NCBI GenBank assembly: GCA_036941025.1
Contig: JAYMNP010000001.1
Coordinates: 186,001 to 250,000, forward strand
DNA: 64,000 nt
From: Lachnospiraceae bacterium JLR.KK002
GTDB lineage: Bacteria > Bacillota > Clostridia > Lachnospirales > Lachnospiraceae
Direction of reading: 5' to 3'
Below, in pieces: positions 1-8,482 of the stretch. The translations under genes and the position numbers were made by a program. The notes under the pieces are model-generated. The model made no database searches. It was not told the origin of the DNA and saw only the letters and a list, made by a program, of their open reading frames with translations. The first letter of the stretch is position 1; each line of letters starts with the position of its first letter.

Positions 1-2
1 AT

Positions 3-617
3 CTGCTGATTTATCTGGCATGGTTTGCTTACCTGGAACAAACGGTGACCAGGCGTTTCCATGTAATTCATATGCCGATAGATGACTACATACCTTTTAT
101 TGAGGTGTTTATCGTACCGTATCTGCTGTGGTTTGGGTACGTGGCCCTTGCAATTACATTTTTCTTTTTCCGGAATGTACAGGATTATTACAAACTATGC
201 ATTTTTCTGTTTGTGGGAATGACGGTTTTTCTGGTGGTGTCCACGGTGTATCCCAATGGCCATTACCTGCGGCCAAGGGTATTCGAGAGGGATAATATAT
301 TTGTAACGTTGGTGAAGGGGCTTTATATGGTAGATACGCCTACCAATCTCTTTCCCAGTATCCATGTGTATAATTCCATCGGCGTACACCTTTCCGTTAT
401 GCACAGTGAACAGCTGAAAGAGAAAAAATGGATTCGGAGAATTTCTTTTGTACTGATGGTTTCCATCATTGCTTCTACCATGTTTTTAAAACAGCATTCC
501 GTGTTTGATGTGATTACTGGCTGTATTATGGCCATTGTGATGTATACGCTGGTATATGGTGGCGAACTGCTCGTCGGCAGGAGACGTGTATACAAGAGAC
601 AGTACAGAGAAATATAA
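3..617 (+). CDS. PAP2-superfamily membrane phosphatase/transferase, 5' end cut by window
   Basis: The reading frame is open back to the first bases, so the gene starts outside the window and the GTG at 45 is probably not the true start. The visible part is a multi-pass membrane protein. It carries the PAP2 signatures in order: an RP after a GHY segment (PNGHYLRPR), PSIHVYNS with the acid/base histidine, and KQHSVFDVITG with the second histidine and the aspartate. These proteins remove or transfer phosphate groups on lipid pyrophosphates or phospholipids at the membrane. The PSIH form and spacing resemble the inositol-phosphorylceramide-synthase-like branch, but the substrate cannot be told. 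A terminator-like hairpin follows at 644. Confidence 0.85.
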   Translation: MLIYLAWFAYLEQTVTRRFHVIHMPIDDYIPFIEVFIVPYLLWFGYVALAITFFFFRNVQDYYKLCIFLFVGMTVFLVVSTVYPNGHYLRPRVFERDNIFVTLVKGLYMVDTPTNLFPSIHVYNSIGVHLSVMHSEQLKEKKWIRRISFVLMVSIIASTMFLKQHSVFDVITGCIMAIVMYTLVYGGELLVGRRRVYKRQYREI

Positions 618-643
618 AAGAGAGAAAGGAATTTTCCTCTTAT

Positions 644-680
644 ACAGCCCGCCTGAGGGATAAACTCCAGGGGGCTGTTT
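644..680 (+). terminator. probable terminator of the PAP2 gene
   Basis: ACAGCCC (644-650) pairs with GGGCTGT (672-678), followed by only a short T stretch. It lies 27 bases after the PAP2 stop codon. The T-run is weak, so this is a moderate call. Confidence 0.45.
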
Positions 681-682
681 CA

Positions 683-1460
683 TTCTCTTATAGGAAACAC
701 CGTGTTACTGAGAAGTGCTAAAGTATATAGATTTCCTATAAGAGAAAGCCCACCGGGCGGGATGCGCAGCTCGCGGAGAGGAAATATATTGCCAGGCAAT
801 CCGCTCGCGCGCAGCAAACCGTCCAGGTCCCTCAAGAATGAGGGATTCATGGAGTTGAAGCGGACCTGTCCGCTTTGTTCTCTTATAGGAAACACCGTGT
901 TACTGAGAAGTGCTAAAGTATATAGATTTCCTATAAGAGAAAAGCCCTCCGGGCAGGATGCGCAGCTCGCGGAGAGGAAATATATTGCCAGGCAATCCGC
1001 TCGCGCGCGGCAAAGCGCCCAGGTCCCTCAAGAATGAGGGATTCATGGAGTTGAAGCAGACCTGTCCGCTTTGTTCTCTTATAGGAAACACCGTGTTACT
1101 GAGAAGTGCTAAAGTATATAGATTTCCTATAAGAGAAAAGCCCTCCGGGCAGGATGCGCAGCTCGCGGAGAGGAAATATATTGCCAGGCAATCCGCTCGC
1201 GCGCGGCAAAGCGCCCAGGTCCCTCAAGAATGAGGGATTCATGGAGTTGAAGCAGACCTGTCCGCTTTGTTCTCTTATAGGAAACACCGTGTTACTGAGA
1301 AGTGCTAAAGTATATAGATTTCCTATAAGAGAAAGCCCACCGGGCGGGATGCGCAGCTCGCGGAGAGGAAATATATTGCCAGGCAATCCGCTCGCGCGCA
1401 GCAAAGCACCCAGGTCCCTCAAGAATGAGGGATTCAGGGAGTTGAAGCGGACCTGTCCGC
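683..1460. repeat. four tandem copies of a 195-196 bp structured repeat
   Basis: Units begin at 683, 878, 1074 and 1270 (periods 195, 196, 196) and are nearly identical. Each opens with a perfect 15-bp inverted repeat, TTCTCTTATAGGAAA and its complement about 34 bases later. Then come a GCCC/GGGC stem, a GCGG/CCGC stem enclosing ATTGC-CAG-GCAAT, a TCCCTC/GAGGGA hairpin and a GCGGAC/GTCCGC hairpin. The array lies between two genes that converge on it (PAP2 on plus, tRNA-Pro on minus). The period is not a multiple of three and no frame has its own ribosome binding site, so the open frames through it are not genes. A diverged single copy lies at 63558-63685. Confidence 0.95.
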
Positions 1461-1467
1461 TTTTTTA
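1447..1467 (+). terminator. terminator-like end of the last repeat unit
   Basis: GCGGAC-CT-GTCCGC is followed by six T only in the fourth unit. The first three units have TTTGTT at this place. If the array is transcribed on the plus strand, transcription would probably stop here. Confidence 0.5.
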
Positions 1468-1480
1468 TTCTACGGGAAAT

Positions 1481-1512
1481 AAAAAAGCCATGGCTGCTGA
1501 ACACCATGACTT
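1481..1512 (-). terminator. terminator of tRNA-Pro
   Basis: On the minus strand AGTCATGG pairs with CCATGGCT (one G-T wobble) and is followed by six T (plus-strand 1481-1486). It starts 34 bases past the 3' end of the tRNA. Confidence 0.7.
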
Positions 1513-1545
1513 TACTGCTGTAACATTCCGATGACATAAAAAGAA

Positions 1546-1620
1546 TCGGGGTAACAGGATTCGAACCTGCGACCTCACGGCCCCCAGCCGTGCGCTCTAG
1601 CCAAGCTGAGCCATACCCCG
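1546..1620 (-). tRNA. tRNA-Pro (anticodon GGG)
   Basis: A complete cloverleaf can be folded on the minus strand. It has a 7-bp acceptor stem CGGGGTA/TACCCCG, D stem GCTC/GAGC, anticodon stem CACGG/CCGTG with loop CTGGGGG (anticodon GGG), a 5-base variable loop, T stem with TTCGAAT, and discriminator A at 1546. The C1-G72 first pair is typical of bacterial tRNA-Pro. The 3' CCA is not encoded. Confidence 0.95.
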
Positions 1621-1687
1621 AATGCTTTCCTATTATAGCATAGAAAAAAATAAAAATCAACTGTTAAATATTGAAAATTGAAATTAT

Positions 1688-1715
1688 TTGACTTTAGCTG
1701 AAATAGAATTATAAT
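1688..1715 (+). promoter_or_regulatory. promoter of the L,D-transpeptidase gene
   Basis: A -35 box TTGACT (1688-1693), a 16-base spacer and a perfect -10 box TATAAT (1710-1715) lie about 55 bases before the start codon at 1771. The surrounding DNA is A+T rich. Confidence 0.75.
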
Positions 1716-1770
1716 AGACATTAGTATAATTCATTTCAGTTATACGACAGACTAAAGAGAGGCAGGACAT

Positions 1771-3612
1771 ATGAAAACATTAAAGAATTTAACCAGGAAA
1801 CAGCGGATATTTGTTATAATCGGAATCATTTTGTTCGTGATTCTGGCAGTATATCTGGGATTTGCAGCGTTCTTCAGTACGCATTTTATGTTTGGAACCA
1901 CCATCAACGGTGTGAAGGCTTCGGGAAGAACCGTAGAGACCGTGGAACAGTTGATTGAAGATGAAATTGACGGGTATGAGATTTGTCTGGAACCCAGGGA
2001 AGGAAAAGAAGAAGTAATCGAGGGTTCAGCCATAAAGCTGAAGCCTGTATTTGACGGAAATCTGCTGGAAGTATTGCTCAGCCAGAATGCATTTATCTGG
2101 CCGTCCTTTCTGTTTCGGGAATCCAGCATAGAGCTGAAGACCATGGTGGACTATGATGAGGAAGCCCTGGAGAAATCCATTCAGAACCTGGAGCTGATGG
2201 ATGAAGCTCAGATGATAAAAGCGGAAAATGCCATTATTTCAGAATATTCTGAAAAAGACGGATATCATATTATTCCGGAGGAAGAAGGTACTGTAATAGA
2301 AGAAAAACAGTTTTTTCAGTCCCTGGAAAATGCCATTCTGAATCTGCAGGAGCGTATGGTTCTGGCAGAAGAAGACTGCTACGTGAAACCGGAATATACA
2401 AAAGAGTCAGAAGAAGTGGTAAAACTGGCGGAAACCATGAACCGGTATGTGGGAGCTGAGATTACTTATGAATTTGGGGACAGCCAGGAGGTTCTGAATG
2501 GGAAAACCATCAGCCAGTGGATTTCAGTAAATGATGAATATAAGGCAAAACTCTCCCGGAAGAAAATAGAAGAATATGTGGCCGGCCTGGCAGATACTTA
2601 CAATACTGCCGGGAAATCCAAATCACTGGCTTCTTCCTATGGAGCCAATGTGACCGTAAGCGGCGGTGATTACGGCTGGAAAATAGACCAGGAAAAAGAA
2701 GCAGAAGCATTGCGGGGAAATATCAAAAAAGGAGAAACCCTTTCCAGAGAGCCGGAATATGCTCAGCGCGCCAACAGCCGGGGAGGAAACGATTACGGCA
2801 ATACATATGTGGAAGTAAACCTGACTGCCCAGCATCTGCATTATTACAAAAATGGTTCTCTGGTGCTGGAGACAGATTTTGTATCCGGAAATGACGCCAA
2901 AGGCTGGAGCACCCCTCCGGGCGCTTTCGGCCTGTATTACAAGGAACTGGATAAAACGCTGCGCGGGGAAGGATATGCCACGCCGGTAGACTTCTGGATG
3001 CCCTTTAACGGCGGCGTGGGATTCCATGACGCCAACTGGCGCCGGGATTTCGGCGGGAACTATTATAAAAGAGGAGGTTCCCATGGCTGTATCAATATGC
3101 CCTACAATGCGGCAAAGACATTGTACGATAATATAGAAGCCGGCTGTCCGGTGCTGGTGTACCAGCTTCCAGGCTCGGAAAGCGCCAAGGCCAGGCAGCA
3201 GGACGCTGCGGCAGCGGTGACGGAGCTGATTGCTTCCCTGGGAGAAATTACACTGGACAGCAGGGAGGCCGTTGCAAATGCCAGAAATCAGTATAACGGG
3301 CTGGACGACGGAGCAAAAGGATATGTGAGCAATTACAACGTACTGGAAGAAGCAGAAGCCAGAATTGGACAACTTGAGGCGGAAGCAACTGCCGACCAGC
3401 AGGCTCAGGCGGAAGCCCAGCCGGTAATTGACGCCATTAACCAGCTTGCAGGGCAGAAAATTACGCTGGATATGAAAGACACCGTCAAAAATATCCGCAA
3501 ACAGTACAATAAACTGTCGGATGCCGCCCGCAGCAAAGTAACCAATTACAATATTCTTACGGAGGCTGAGGCAGAGATAGAAAAACTGGAGAAGGAGAAA
3601 GACAGGAAATAG
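1771..3612 (+). CDS. L,D-transpeptidase (YkuD) with peptidoglycan-binding N-terminus
   Basis: Makes or remodels 3-3 cross-links, or attaches groups, on cell-wall peptidoglycan outside the membrane. The 613-aa protein has a short cytoplasmic start, one membrane segment (about residues 13-35), a long region like the PG_binding_4 domains that often precede YkuD (about 40-240), and the YkuD domain (about 345-470). The catalytic motif GGSHGCINM puts the nucleophile at C440 with H438 and G439 next to it. Two related helical repeats of about 55 residues end the protein, each with an NQYN/KQYN and an NYN motif. These are probably spacer or wall-interaction modules. The start has an AGGCAGG ribosome site and its own promoter. 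The LacI-type regulator begins 24 bases later. Confidence 0.92.
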   Translation: MKTLKNLTRKQRIFVIIGIILFVILAVYLGFAAFFSTHFMFGTTINGVKASGRTVETVEQLIEDEIDGYEICLEPREGKEEVIEGSAIKLKPVFDGNLLEVLLSQNAFIWPSFLFRESSIELKTMVDYDEEALEKSIQNLELMDEAQMIKAENAIISEYSEKDGYHIIPEEEGTVIEEKQFFQSLENAILNLQERMVLAEEDCYVKPEYTKESEEVVKLAETMNRYVGAEITYEFGDSQEVLNGKTISQWISVNDEYKAKLSRKKIEEYVAGLADTYNTAGKSKSLASSYGANVTVSGGDYGWKIDQEKEAEALRGNIKKGETLSREPEYAQRANSRGGNDYGNTYVEVNLTAQHLHYYKNGSLVLETDFVSGNDAKGWSTPPGAFGLYYKELDKTLRGEGYATPVDFWMPFNGGVGFHDANWRRDFGGNYYKRGGSHGCINMPYNAAKTLYDNIEAGCPVLVYQLPGSESAKARQQDAAAAVTELIASLGEITLDSREAVANARNQYNGLDDGAKGYVSNYNVLEEAEARIGQLEAEATADQQAQAEAQPVIDAINQLAGQKITLDMKDTVKNIRKQYNKLSDAARSKVTNYNILTEAEAEIEKLEKEKDRK

Positions 3613-3636
3613 TGGAGCAATTTGCGGGGTGAGGTT

Positions 3637-4650
3637 ATGGAACATACAAAAGAATATGAGAAAAAATTAACCATCTCAGATGTGGCGGAGGCATTGGGGG
3701 TGTCCAAAACCACAGTTTCCAGAGCGATTTCCGGAAAAGGAAGAATTGGAAAAGAGACGAAAGAGCGGGTGCTGGATTATATTCAGGAGCACAATTACAA
3801 GCCGAATGTACTGGCGAAGGGACTGGCCCAGCTTAAAACTTACAACATTGGCGTTATGCTGCCGGAGGACTATACGGTGGTGGATCTGCCCTTTTTCCAG
3901 ACCTGCCTGATTGGGGTGCAGGAGACAGCGGTGAGCATGGATTACGACGTGCTGCTCACCATGGGAAAAGAAAATGACTGTGCCCAGCTGGTGCGGATGA
4001 TAGAAAACCACAAAGTAGACGGGGTGATACTTATGCGCACCTTTACCAAAGACGTCCATATTGAATATCTGAAATCGCAGGAAATTCCGTTTGTGACAGT
4101 GGGAAGTACTAATTACCAGGGGGTAATTCAGGTGGATAACGACCATAAAAGCGCCTGCCGGGAGCTGATTTCCATTCTGCTGTTAAAGGGAATGAAGAAA
4201 ATCGGCCTCATCGGAGGGATACAGTCCCATGTGGTAACCCAGAGCCGCCTGCAGGGCTATATTGAGGCATATAAAACGGCAGGGCTGCCCCTGGATAAAA
4301 ATATCATATATATTAATGTGGAAAAAGACATTCTGATTGAACAGGGGGTGGAACGTCTGCTGGCCAACGGTGTGGACTGTATCGCCTGCCTGGACGATGC
4401 GGTATGTATTCAGGTGCTGAACAAGCTGCGCCGGGAAAACATTCAGGTGCCGGAGCAGATGCGTGTGGCTTCCTTTTATGACAGCACAGTGCTGGAAAAT
4501 AATCTGCCTTCCGTGACTTCCCTTGCCTTTGACGCGCGGGAGCTTGGAAATGTGGCGTGCAAAACATTACTGGAAGCGGTGGAAGGGAAACAGACAGATT
4601 CCCGTACTTTGCTTGGTTATGAGGTGGTTTTGAAAGAATCCACAAAATAA
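3637..4650 (+). CDS. LacI-family transcriptional regulator, likely controls the galactan locus
   Basis: A 337-aa DNA-binding repressor of the LacI/GalR family. The N-terminal helix-turn-helix is clear (TISDVAEALGVSKTTVSRAI, near residues 11-30), followed by the hinge helix region and a periplasmic-binding-protein-like sugar sensor domain (about 60-337). I chose ATG 3637 because GGGGTGAGG lies just before it. A TTG 15 bases upstream is in frame but less likely. The gene is followed by a strong terminator and then the promoter and operator-like sites of the sugar ABC/LacZ operon, so it most likely represses that operon until a galacto-oligosaccharide binds. The inducer is inferred from context. 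Confidence 0.88.
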   Translation: MEHTKEYEKKLTISDVAEALGVSKTTVSRAISGKGRIGKETKERVLDYIQEHNYKPNVLAKGLAQLKTYNIGVMLPEDYTVVDLPFFQTCLIGVQETAVSMDYDVLLTMGKENDCAQLVRMIENHKVDGVILMRTFTKDVHIEYLKSQEIPFVTVGSTNYQGVIQVDNDHKSACRELISILLLKGMKKIGLIGGIQSHVVTQSRLQGYIEAYKTAGLPLDKNIIYINVEKDILIEQGVERLLANGVDCIACLDDAVCIQVLNKLRRENIQVPEQMRVASFYDSTVLENNLPSVTSLAFDARELGNVACKTLLEAVEGKQTDSRTLLGYEVVLKESTK

Positions 4651-4735
4651 AACAAAACATATGCCGGTCTTGCTCTGCATAGATTTTTCAGAAAATTTAG
4701 TAAAAATACAGGTAAAATTGCAGTAAAACAAGATG

Positions 4736-4766
4736 AAAAGCACTGGTAAATTTACCAGTGCTTTTT
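4736..4766 (+). terminator. rho-independent terminator after the LacI-type regulator
   Basis: The perfect palindrome AGCACTGGTAAATTTACCAGTGCT is flanked by an A-run on the left and TTTTT on the right. It should work in both directions. It separates the regulator from the downstream operon. Confidence 0.88.
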
Positions 4767-4874
4767 AGTAAAAACATAAAATAGAGAAAAAAGGCAGGTT
4801 TTACAGGGATGGTAACGTTATCGGGAAAAAAGTTGCACAGTAAATATGTGCAAAACACAGGGAATCTCATGAGA

Positions 4875-4886
4875 GCAAACGGTTGC
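4875..4886 (+). promoter_or_regulatory. upstream operator-like site for the LacI regulator
   Basis: GCAAACGGTTGC is near-palindromic with a central CG, as expected of LacI-family operators. It matches the downstream site (read on the minus strand, GCAATCGGTTGT) at 10 of 12 positions. It lies about 90 bases before the -35 box. A weaker related palindrome, GGTAACGTTATC, is at 4811-4822. Confidence 0.55.
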
Positions 4887-4971
4887 GCAGCGAAAAAATA
4901 TGGTAAAACTGACGAAAAATGATTAGACAAAATATACAAAAACACCAGGGAAAATATAGAAAGTGTTGACA

Positions 4972-5000
4972 TTGACAACAATCCGTCCCTCTGTTAAACT
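4972..5000 (+). promoter_or_regulatory. promoter of the galactoside ABC/LacZ operon
   Basis: The -35 TTGACA (4972-4977), a 17-base spacer and the -10 TAAACT (4995-5000) place transcription start near 5007. A second TTGACA overlaps at 4966-4971. The downstream operator begins just past the predicted start, so bound repressor would block RNA polymerase directly. Confidence 0.7.
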
Positions 5001-5012
5001 ATAAAACATAGA

Positions 5013-5024
5013 ACAACCGATTGC
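5013..5024 (-). promoter_or_regulatory. operator-like site overlapping the start of transcription
   Basis: ACAACCGATTGC, on the minus strand GCAATCGGTTGT, shares the GCAAWCGGTTGY pattern with the site at 4875. It sits about 6-17 bases after the predicted transcription start and is followed by another TTGCGCAA palindrome overlap (5021-5028). Confidence 0.55.
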
Positions 5025-5074
5025 GCAACAAAAGCATTTTGTTGTTCTAAACAAAAAAATGGGAGGAAAACAAT

Positions 5075-6454
5075 ATGAAGAAAAAAGTTTTAGCAGCATT
5101 ACTCTGTGTAGCAATGTCCGCAGGCATGCTGGCCGGCTGCGGCAACAATTCCGGCAGCAGCAATTCCGGAACTTCCGGGGATGACAAACAGCAGGAAGAC
5201 AATGCGGATGCAGGCGACGATGCGGACGCAGGTGATGATGCGGCAGCAGCAGGCGATGAGAATACACTGACCGTATGGTGCTGGGATCCGAAATTCAACA
5301 TTTATGCAATGGAAGAAGCAGGCAAGATTTATCAGGCAGATCATCCGGACTTCAACATTAACGTAGTGGAGACTCCATGGGATGATGTACAGAAGAAGCT
5401 GACCACAGCGGCAACGGGCGACGCTCTTGATACTCTGCCGGATATTATGCTGGTACAGGATAATGCATTCCAGAAGAATGTAATCTCTTTCCCGGAAGCA
5501 TTTACCGATTTGACAGACAGCGGCGTTGATTTCAGCCAGTTTGGTGAAGCAAAAACAGCTTACTCCGTAGTTGACGGTAAGAACTATGGCGTTCCCTTTG
5601 ACAATGGTGCCGTTGTGGCATGTTATCGTACGGATGTTCTGGAAGAAGCAGGATTTACCGTTGATGATTTCACAGATATCACATGGGATGAATATCTGGA
5701 GAAAGGCAAAGTTGTTCTGGAAAAGACCGGACAGCCGTTACTTTCCTGCCAGTCCACCGAATCTGACGTTATCATGATGATGCTTCAGTCCTGCGGCGCT
5801 TCCCTGTTTGACGATGAAGGAAAGCCCGACATGGTTGGCAACGAGGCTCTGAAGAAAGTTATGGAAACATATCAGCAGTTAGTAGAAACCGGTGTCTGCA
5901 AGCTGGTAAACAGCTGGGATGAATATGTTCAGACCCTTACAACAGGTACCGTAGCAGGAACCATCAACGGATGCTGGATTATGGCTTCCATTCAGTCTGC
6001 AGAAGACCAGAGCGGAAAATGGGCTCTGACTAATATGCCAAGCCTGGTTGGCGTTGAAGGAGCAACCAACTACTCCAACAACGGTGGCTCTTCCTGGGCT
6101 ATTACAAGCAACTGCAAAAATATGGATCTGGCAAAAGATTTCCTGAAATCCACCTTTGCAGGAAGCGTTGAACTGTATGAAAACATTCTTCCGAGTTCCG
6201 GTGCTTTGGCTACTTATCTGCCGGCAGGTGATTCTGAAGTATACGCAGAGCCTTCTGAATTCTACGGCGGAGATGCTGTATTTAAGAAAATTACTGAGTA
6301 TGCAAGCAAATGCCCAAGCAACAATACAGGTGTATATTACTATGAAGCACGTGACGCTATCGCAACAGCTATCCAGAATGTGGTAGGCGGATCTGATATT
6401 GGTTCTGAACTTGAAATTGCACAGGGTACCGTAGAAGGACTGATGGAGCAGTAA
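5075..6454 (+). CDS. sugar ABC transporter substrate-binding lipoprotein
   Basis: Captures the sugar, here probably galacto-oligosaccharides, outside the cell for the importer encoded by the next two genes. The protein has 459 residues with a lipoprotein signal peptide ending in LAGC (acylated C22). A Ser/Gly/Asp/Ala-rich linker of about 40 residues follows, then a family-1 (UgpB/MalE-type) solute-binding fold. Motifs seen include LTVWCWDPKF near the start of the mature domain and the aromatic-rich binding region. The start has GGGAGG nine bases upstream. The first gene of the operon, it follows the LacI-controlled promoter. A strong hairpin separates it from the permease genes, which would favour higher expression of the binding protein. 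Confidence 0.92.
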   Translation: MKKKVLAALLCVAMSAGMLAGCGNNSGSSNSGTSGDDKQQEDNADAGDDADAGDDAAAAGDENTLTVWCWDPKFNIYAMEEAGKIYQADHPDFNINVVETPWDDVQKKLTTAATGDALDTLPDIMLVQDNAFQKNVISFPEAFTDLTDSGVDFSQFGEAKTAYSVVDGKNYGVPFDNGAVVACYRTDVLEEAGFTVDDFTDITWDEYLEKGKVVLEKTGQPLLSCQSTESDVIMMMLQSCGASLFDDEGKPDMVGNEALKKVMETYQQLVETGVCKLVNSWDEYVQTLTTGTVAGTINGCWIMASIQSAEDQSGKWALTNMPSLVGVEGATNYSNNGGSSWAITSNCKNMDLAKDFLKSTFAGSVELYENILPSSGALATYLPAGDSEVYAEPSEFYGGDAVFKKITEYASKCPSNNTGVYYYEARDAIATAIQNVVGGSDIGSELEIAQGTVEGLMEQ

Positions 6455-6557
6455 GAGTTCGTGCACTTATTACATAAGTGTGAATTATGGACATTCTGCT
6501 TCGGTGCAGAGTGATTCAAACGCCCGTTTTATACGGTGAAGCGGGCCATATAAAAAG

Positions 6558-6591
6558 CAGTCAGGGGGTCAGCAGTTGCTGCCCCCGACTG
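6558..6591 (+). promoter_or_regulatory. intercistronic mRNA hairpin between binding protein and permeases
   Basis: CAGTC/GACTG and GGGGG-CAGCA/TGCTG-CCCCC pair over 34 bases with a very short loop. There is no T-run, so it more likely protects or processes the upstream mRNA than ends transcription. The permease ribosome site lies just after it. Confidence 0.6.
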
Positions 6592-6611
6592 AGACTAAAG
6601 GGGGTAAATAT

Positions 6612-7517
6612 GTGAGTCAGACAAACGAACCCAAAAAGAAAAAAATGTCTTTGAGCAAAAGACAGAATCTGACCGGCTGGGCCTTCTTAACGCCGGCGAC
6701 GCTCATGATTGCAGTAATGAGTTTCTGGCCCATGATACAGGCTTTTATCCTGTCTTTTCAGAAAGGTAAAGGTAACGACTTAAGGTTTGGCGGACTTGAT
6801 AACTATGTCAGGATGTTTAAAGACAAGGTCTTTATGACGTCCCTTGGAAATACATTTTTCTATCTGCTTATTCAGGTGCCCATCATGCTGATTCTGGCAC
6901 TGGTTCTGGCACAGATGCTGAATAACAAAAATCTGCGGTGCAAAGGTCTGTTCCGTACCGCGATTTTCCTGCCATGTGCGACGTCACTGGTTTCTTATGC
7001 AATTATTTTCCGTTCCCTGTTTGGCGTAGACGGATTTATCAACTCAATTCTGATTAAACTGGGAATCCTGAATACGGGATATAATTTCCTGGGTCATGCC
7101 GGGAGTGCAAAAGCTGTAATTATTATAGCGTTGATATGGAGATGGACCGGATATAATATGGTATTTTACCTTTCCGGATTACAAAATATAGAATATTCTG
7201 TATATGAAGCAGCAAAAATTGACGGGGCAAATCCCCTGCAGACATTTTTTAAGATTACGGTTCCGCTGTTGAAACCTACGATTCTGCTGACAGCAATTAT
7301 GTCAACAAACGGAACATTGCAGCTGTTTGACGAGTCCTTTAACCTGACAAAGGGAGGACCTTCCAACGCTACGATTACCATGTCCCATTACATATACAAT
7401 ATATCCTTTAAATATGTGCCGAACTTTGGCTACGCAGCAGCCATGTCCTTCCTGATTTTTATCCTGGTGGCAATTCTGGCGTTTATTCAGATGAAAGTAG
7501 GTGATAAGCGTGACTAA
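6612..7517 (+). CDS. sugar ABC transporter permease, MalF/UgpA type
   Basis: One of two membrane halves that carry the sugar through the membrane. The protein has 301 residues with six predicted membrane segments. The cytoplasmic EAA loop that contacts the ATPase is seen as EAAKIDGANPLQTFFKITVP. I chose GTG 6612 because AAAGGGGGT lies seven bases before it. The in-frame TTG 36 bases further up sits inside the hairpin. The basic start (KKKK) precedes the first membrane segment. No ATPase gene is in this operon, so a shared MsmK/MalK-type ATPase encoded elsewhere probably drives it. Confidence 0.92.
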   Translation: MSQTNEPKKKKMSLSKRQNLTGWAFLTPATLMIAVMSFWPMIQAFILSFQKGKGNDLRFGGLDNYVRMFKDKVFMTSLGNTFFYLLIQVPIMLILALVLAQMLNNKNLRCKGLFRTAIFLPCATSLVSYAIIFRSLFGVDGFINSILIKLGILNTGYNFLGHAGSAKAVIIIALIWRWTGYNMVFYLSGLQNIEYSVYEAAKIDGANPLQTFFKITVPLLKPTILLTAIMSTNGTLQLFDESFNLTKGGPSNATITMSHYIYNISFKYVPNFGYAAAMSFLIFILVAILAFIQMKVGDKRD

Positions 7518-8322
7518 AACAAAAAGAGCAAATGCGTTAATGTATGTTGTTTTGATCATTGTGTCACTGATATCAGTATTCCCTCTTTACTGGATGCTGA
7601 TGGCAGCCACAAATAAGAGTGTGGACGTAACCAGAGGAAGACTGATTCCGGGAACGGCCTTCCTGGACAACTGGAAAGCACTGTTTGCCCAGTCACCGGT
7701 ACAGGAAGCCATGCTGAATTCCTTTAAGTATGCCATTGTGCTTACCATTTGCGCGCTGATTATCTGTTCTCTGGCAGGTTATGGATTTGAAATCTACCAT
7801 GACAAAGGAAAAGACACGGTTATGTCAATCCTGCTTCTGGGAATGATGGTGCCCTTTGTGGCAACGATGATTCCGCTGTTCCGGATGTTTTCCGCAGCAG
7901 GGCTTCTGAACACCACAGTCGCATTTATTATGCCTACTATTTCCACGCCCTTCCTGATTATGATGTTCCGGCAGAGTGCCAGAAGTTTTCCCCATGATAT
8001 TATTGAAGCGGCAAGAATTGACGGCCTGAATGAAATACAGATATTTTTCCGGATGTTCATTCCTACCATGCGTTCCACCTATGCAGCAGCCATGACCATT
8101 ACATTTATGAATGCGTGGAACAATTATCTGTGGCCGAAGGTAATCATGCTGGATGATTCCAGTATTACCATGCCCATGCTGGTTGCCAACCTGACAGAAG
8201 GTTATGTTACGGATTATGGCGTACTGATGTTAGCCGTTCTGCTGTGCAGTCTGCCAACAATTATTGTGTTCTTCCTGTTGCAGAAGAGCTTTGCAGAAGG
8301 TATTACAGGCGCAGTGAAGTAA
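7510..8322 (+). CDS. sugar ABC transporter permease, MalG/UgpE type
   Basis: Second membrane half of the importer, 270 residues. It has a basic N-terminus, six predicted membrane segments and the EAA loop (EAARIDGLNEIQIFFRMFIP). It overlaps the upstream permease by 8 bases, which suggests translational coupling. GTG 7510 has AGGTGAT at a good distance. GTG 7501 is also in frame but lacks a ribosome site. It is followed by a stem-loop at 8408 and then by lacZ. Confidence 0.92.
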   Translation: MTKTKRANALMYVVLIIVSLISVFPLYWMLMAATNKSVDVTRGRLIPGTAFLDNWKALFAQSPVQEAMLNSFKYAIVLTICALIICSLAGYGFEIYHDKGKDTVMSILLLGMMVPFVATMIPLFRMFSAAGLLNTTVAFIMPTISTPFLIMMFRQSARSFPHDIIEAARIDGLNEIQIFFRMFIPTMRSTYAAAMTITFMNAWNNYLWPKVIMLDDSSITMPMLVANLTEGYVTDYGVLMLAVLLCSLPTIIVFFLLQKSFAEGITGAVK

Positions 8323-8407
8323 TAGTGCAGTAATGCAATTAAAATACAGTGAATAGTATGCCGGTAAGGAAAGAGGACAGAAGAAGGAATCTCAGCCATA
8401 CCGGAAT

Positions 8408-8453
8408 GGGGCTGTCGCATTGGAGGTCAGACGTATCTTAATGCTGCAGCCCC
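8408..8453 (+). promoter_or_regulatory. intercistronic stem-loop before lacZ
   Basis: GGGGCTG pairs with CAGCCCC and GCATT with AATGC around a loop of about 17 bases. There is no T-run after it, so a role in mRNA stability or processing is more likely than termination. Confidence 0.5.
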
Positions 8454-8482
8454 AACTTATAAAATTATGTTGGAGGTAAAAT

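Noticed and set aside
683..1460. CRISPR array
   Set aside because: Units are 196 bp and nearly identical throughout; there are no short repeats with unique spacers and no cas genes.
702..1534. Overlapping open reading frames through the tandem repeats on both strands
   Set aside because: They exist only because the repeat lacks stops in several frames; the period of 196 is not a multiple of three, and there is no ribosome site or family match.
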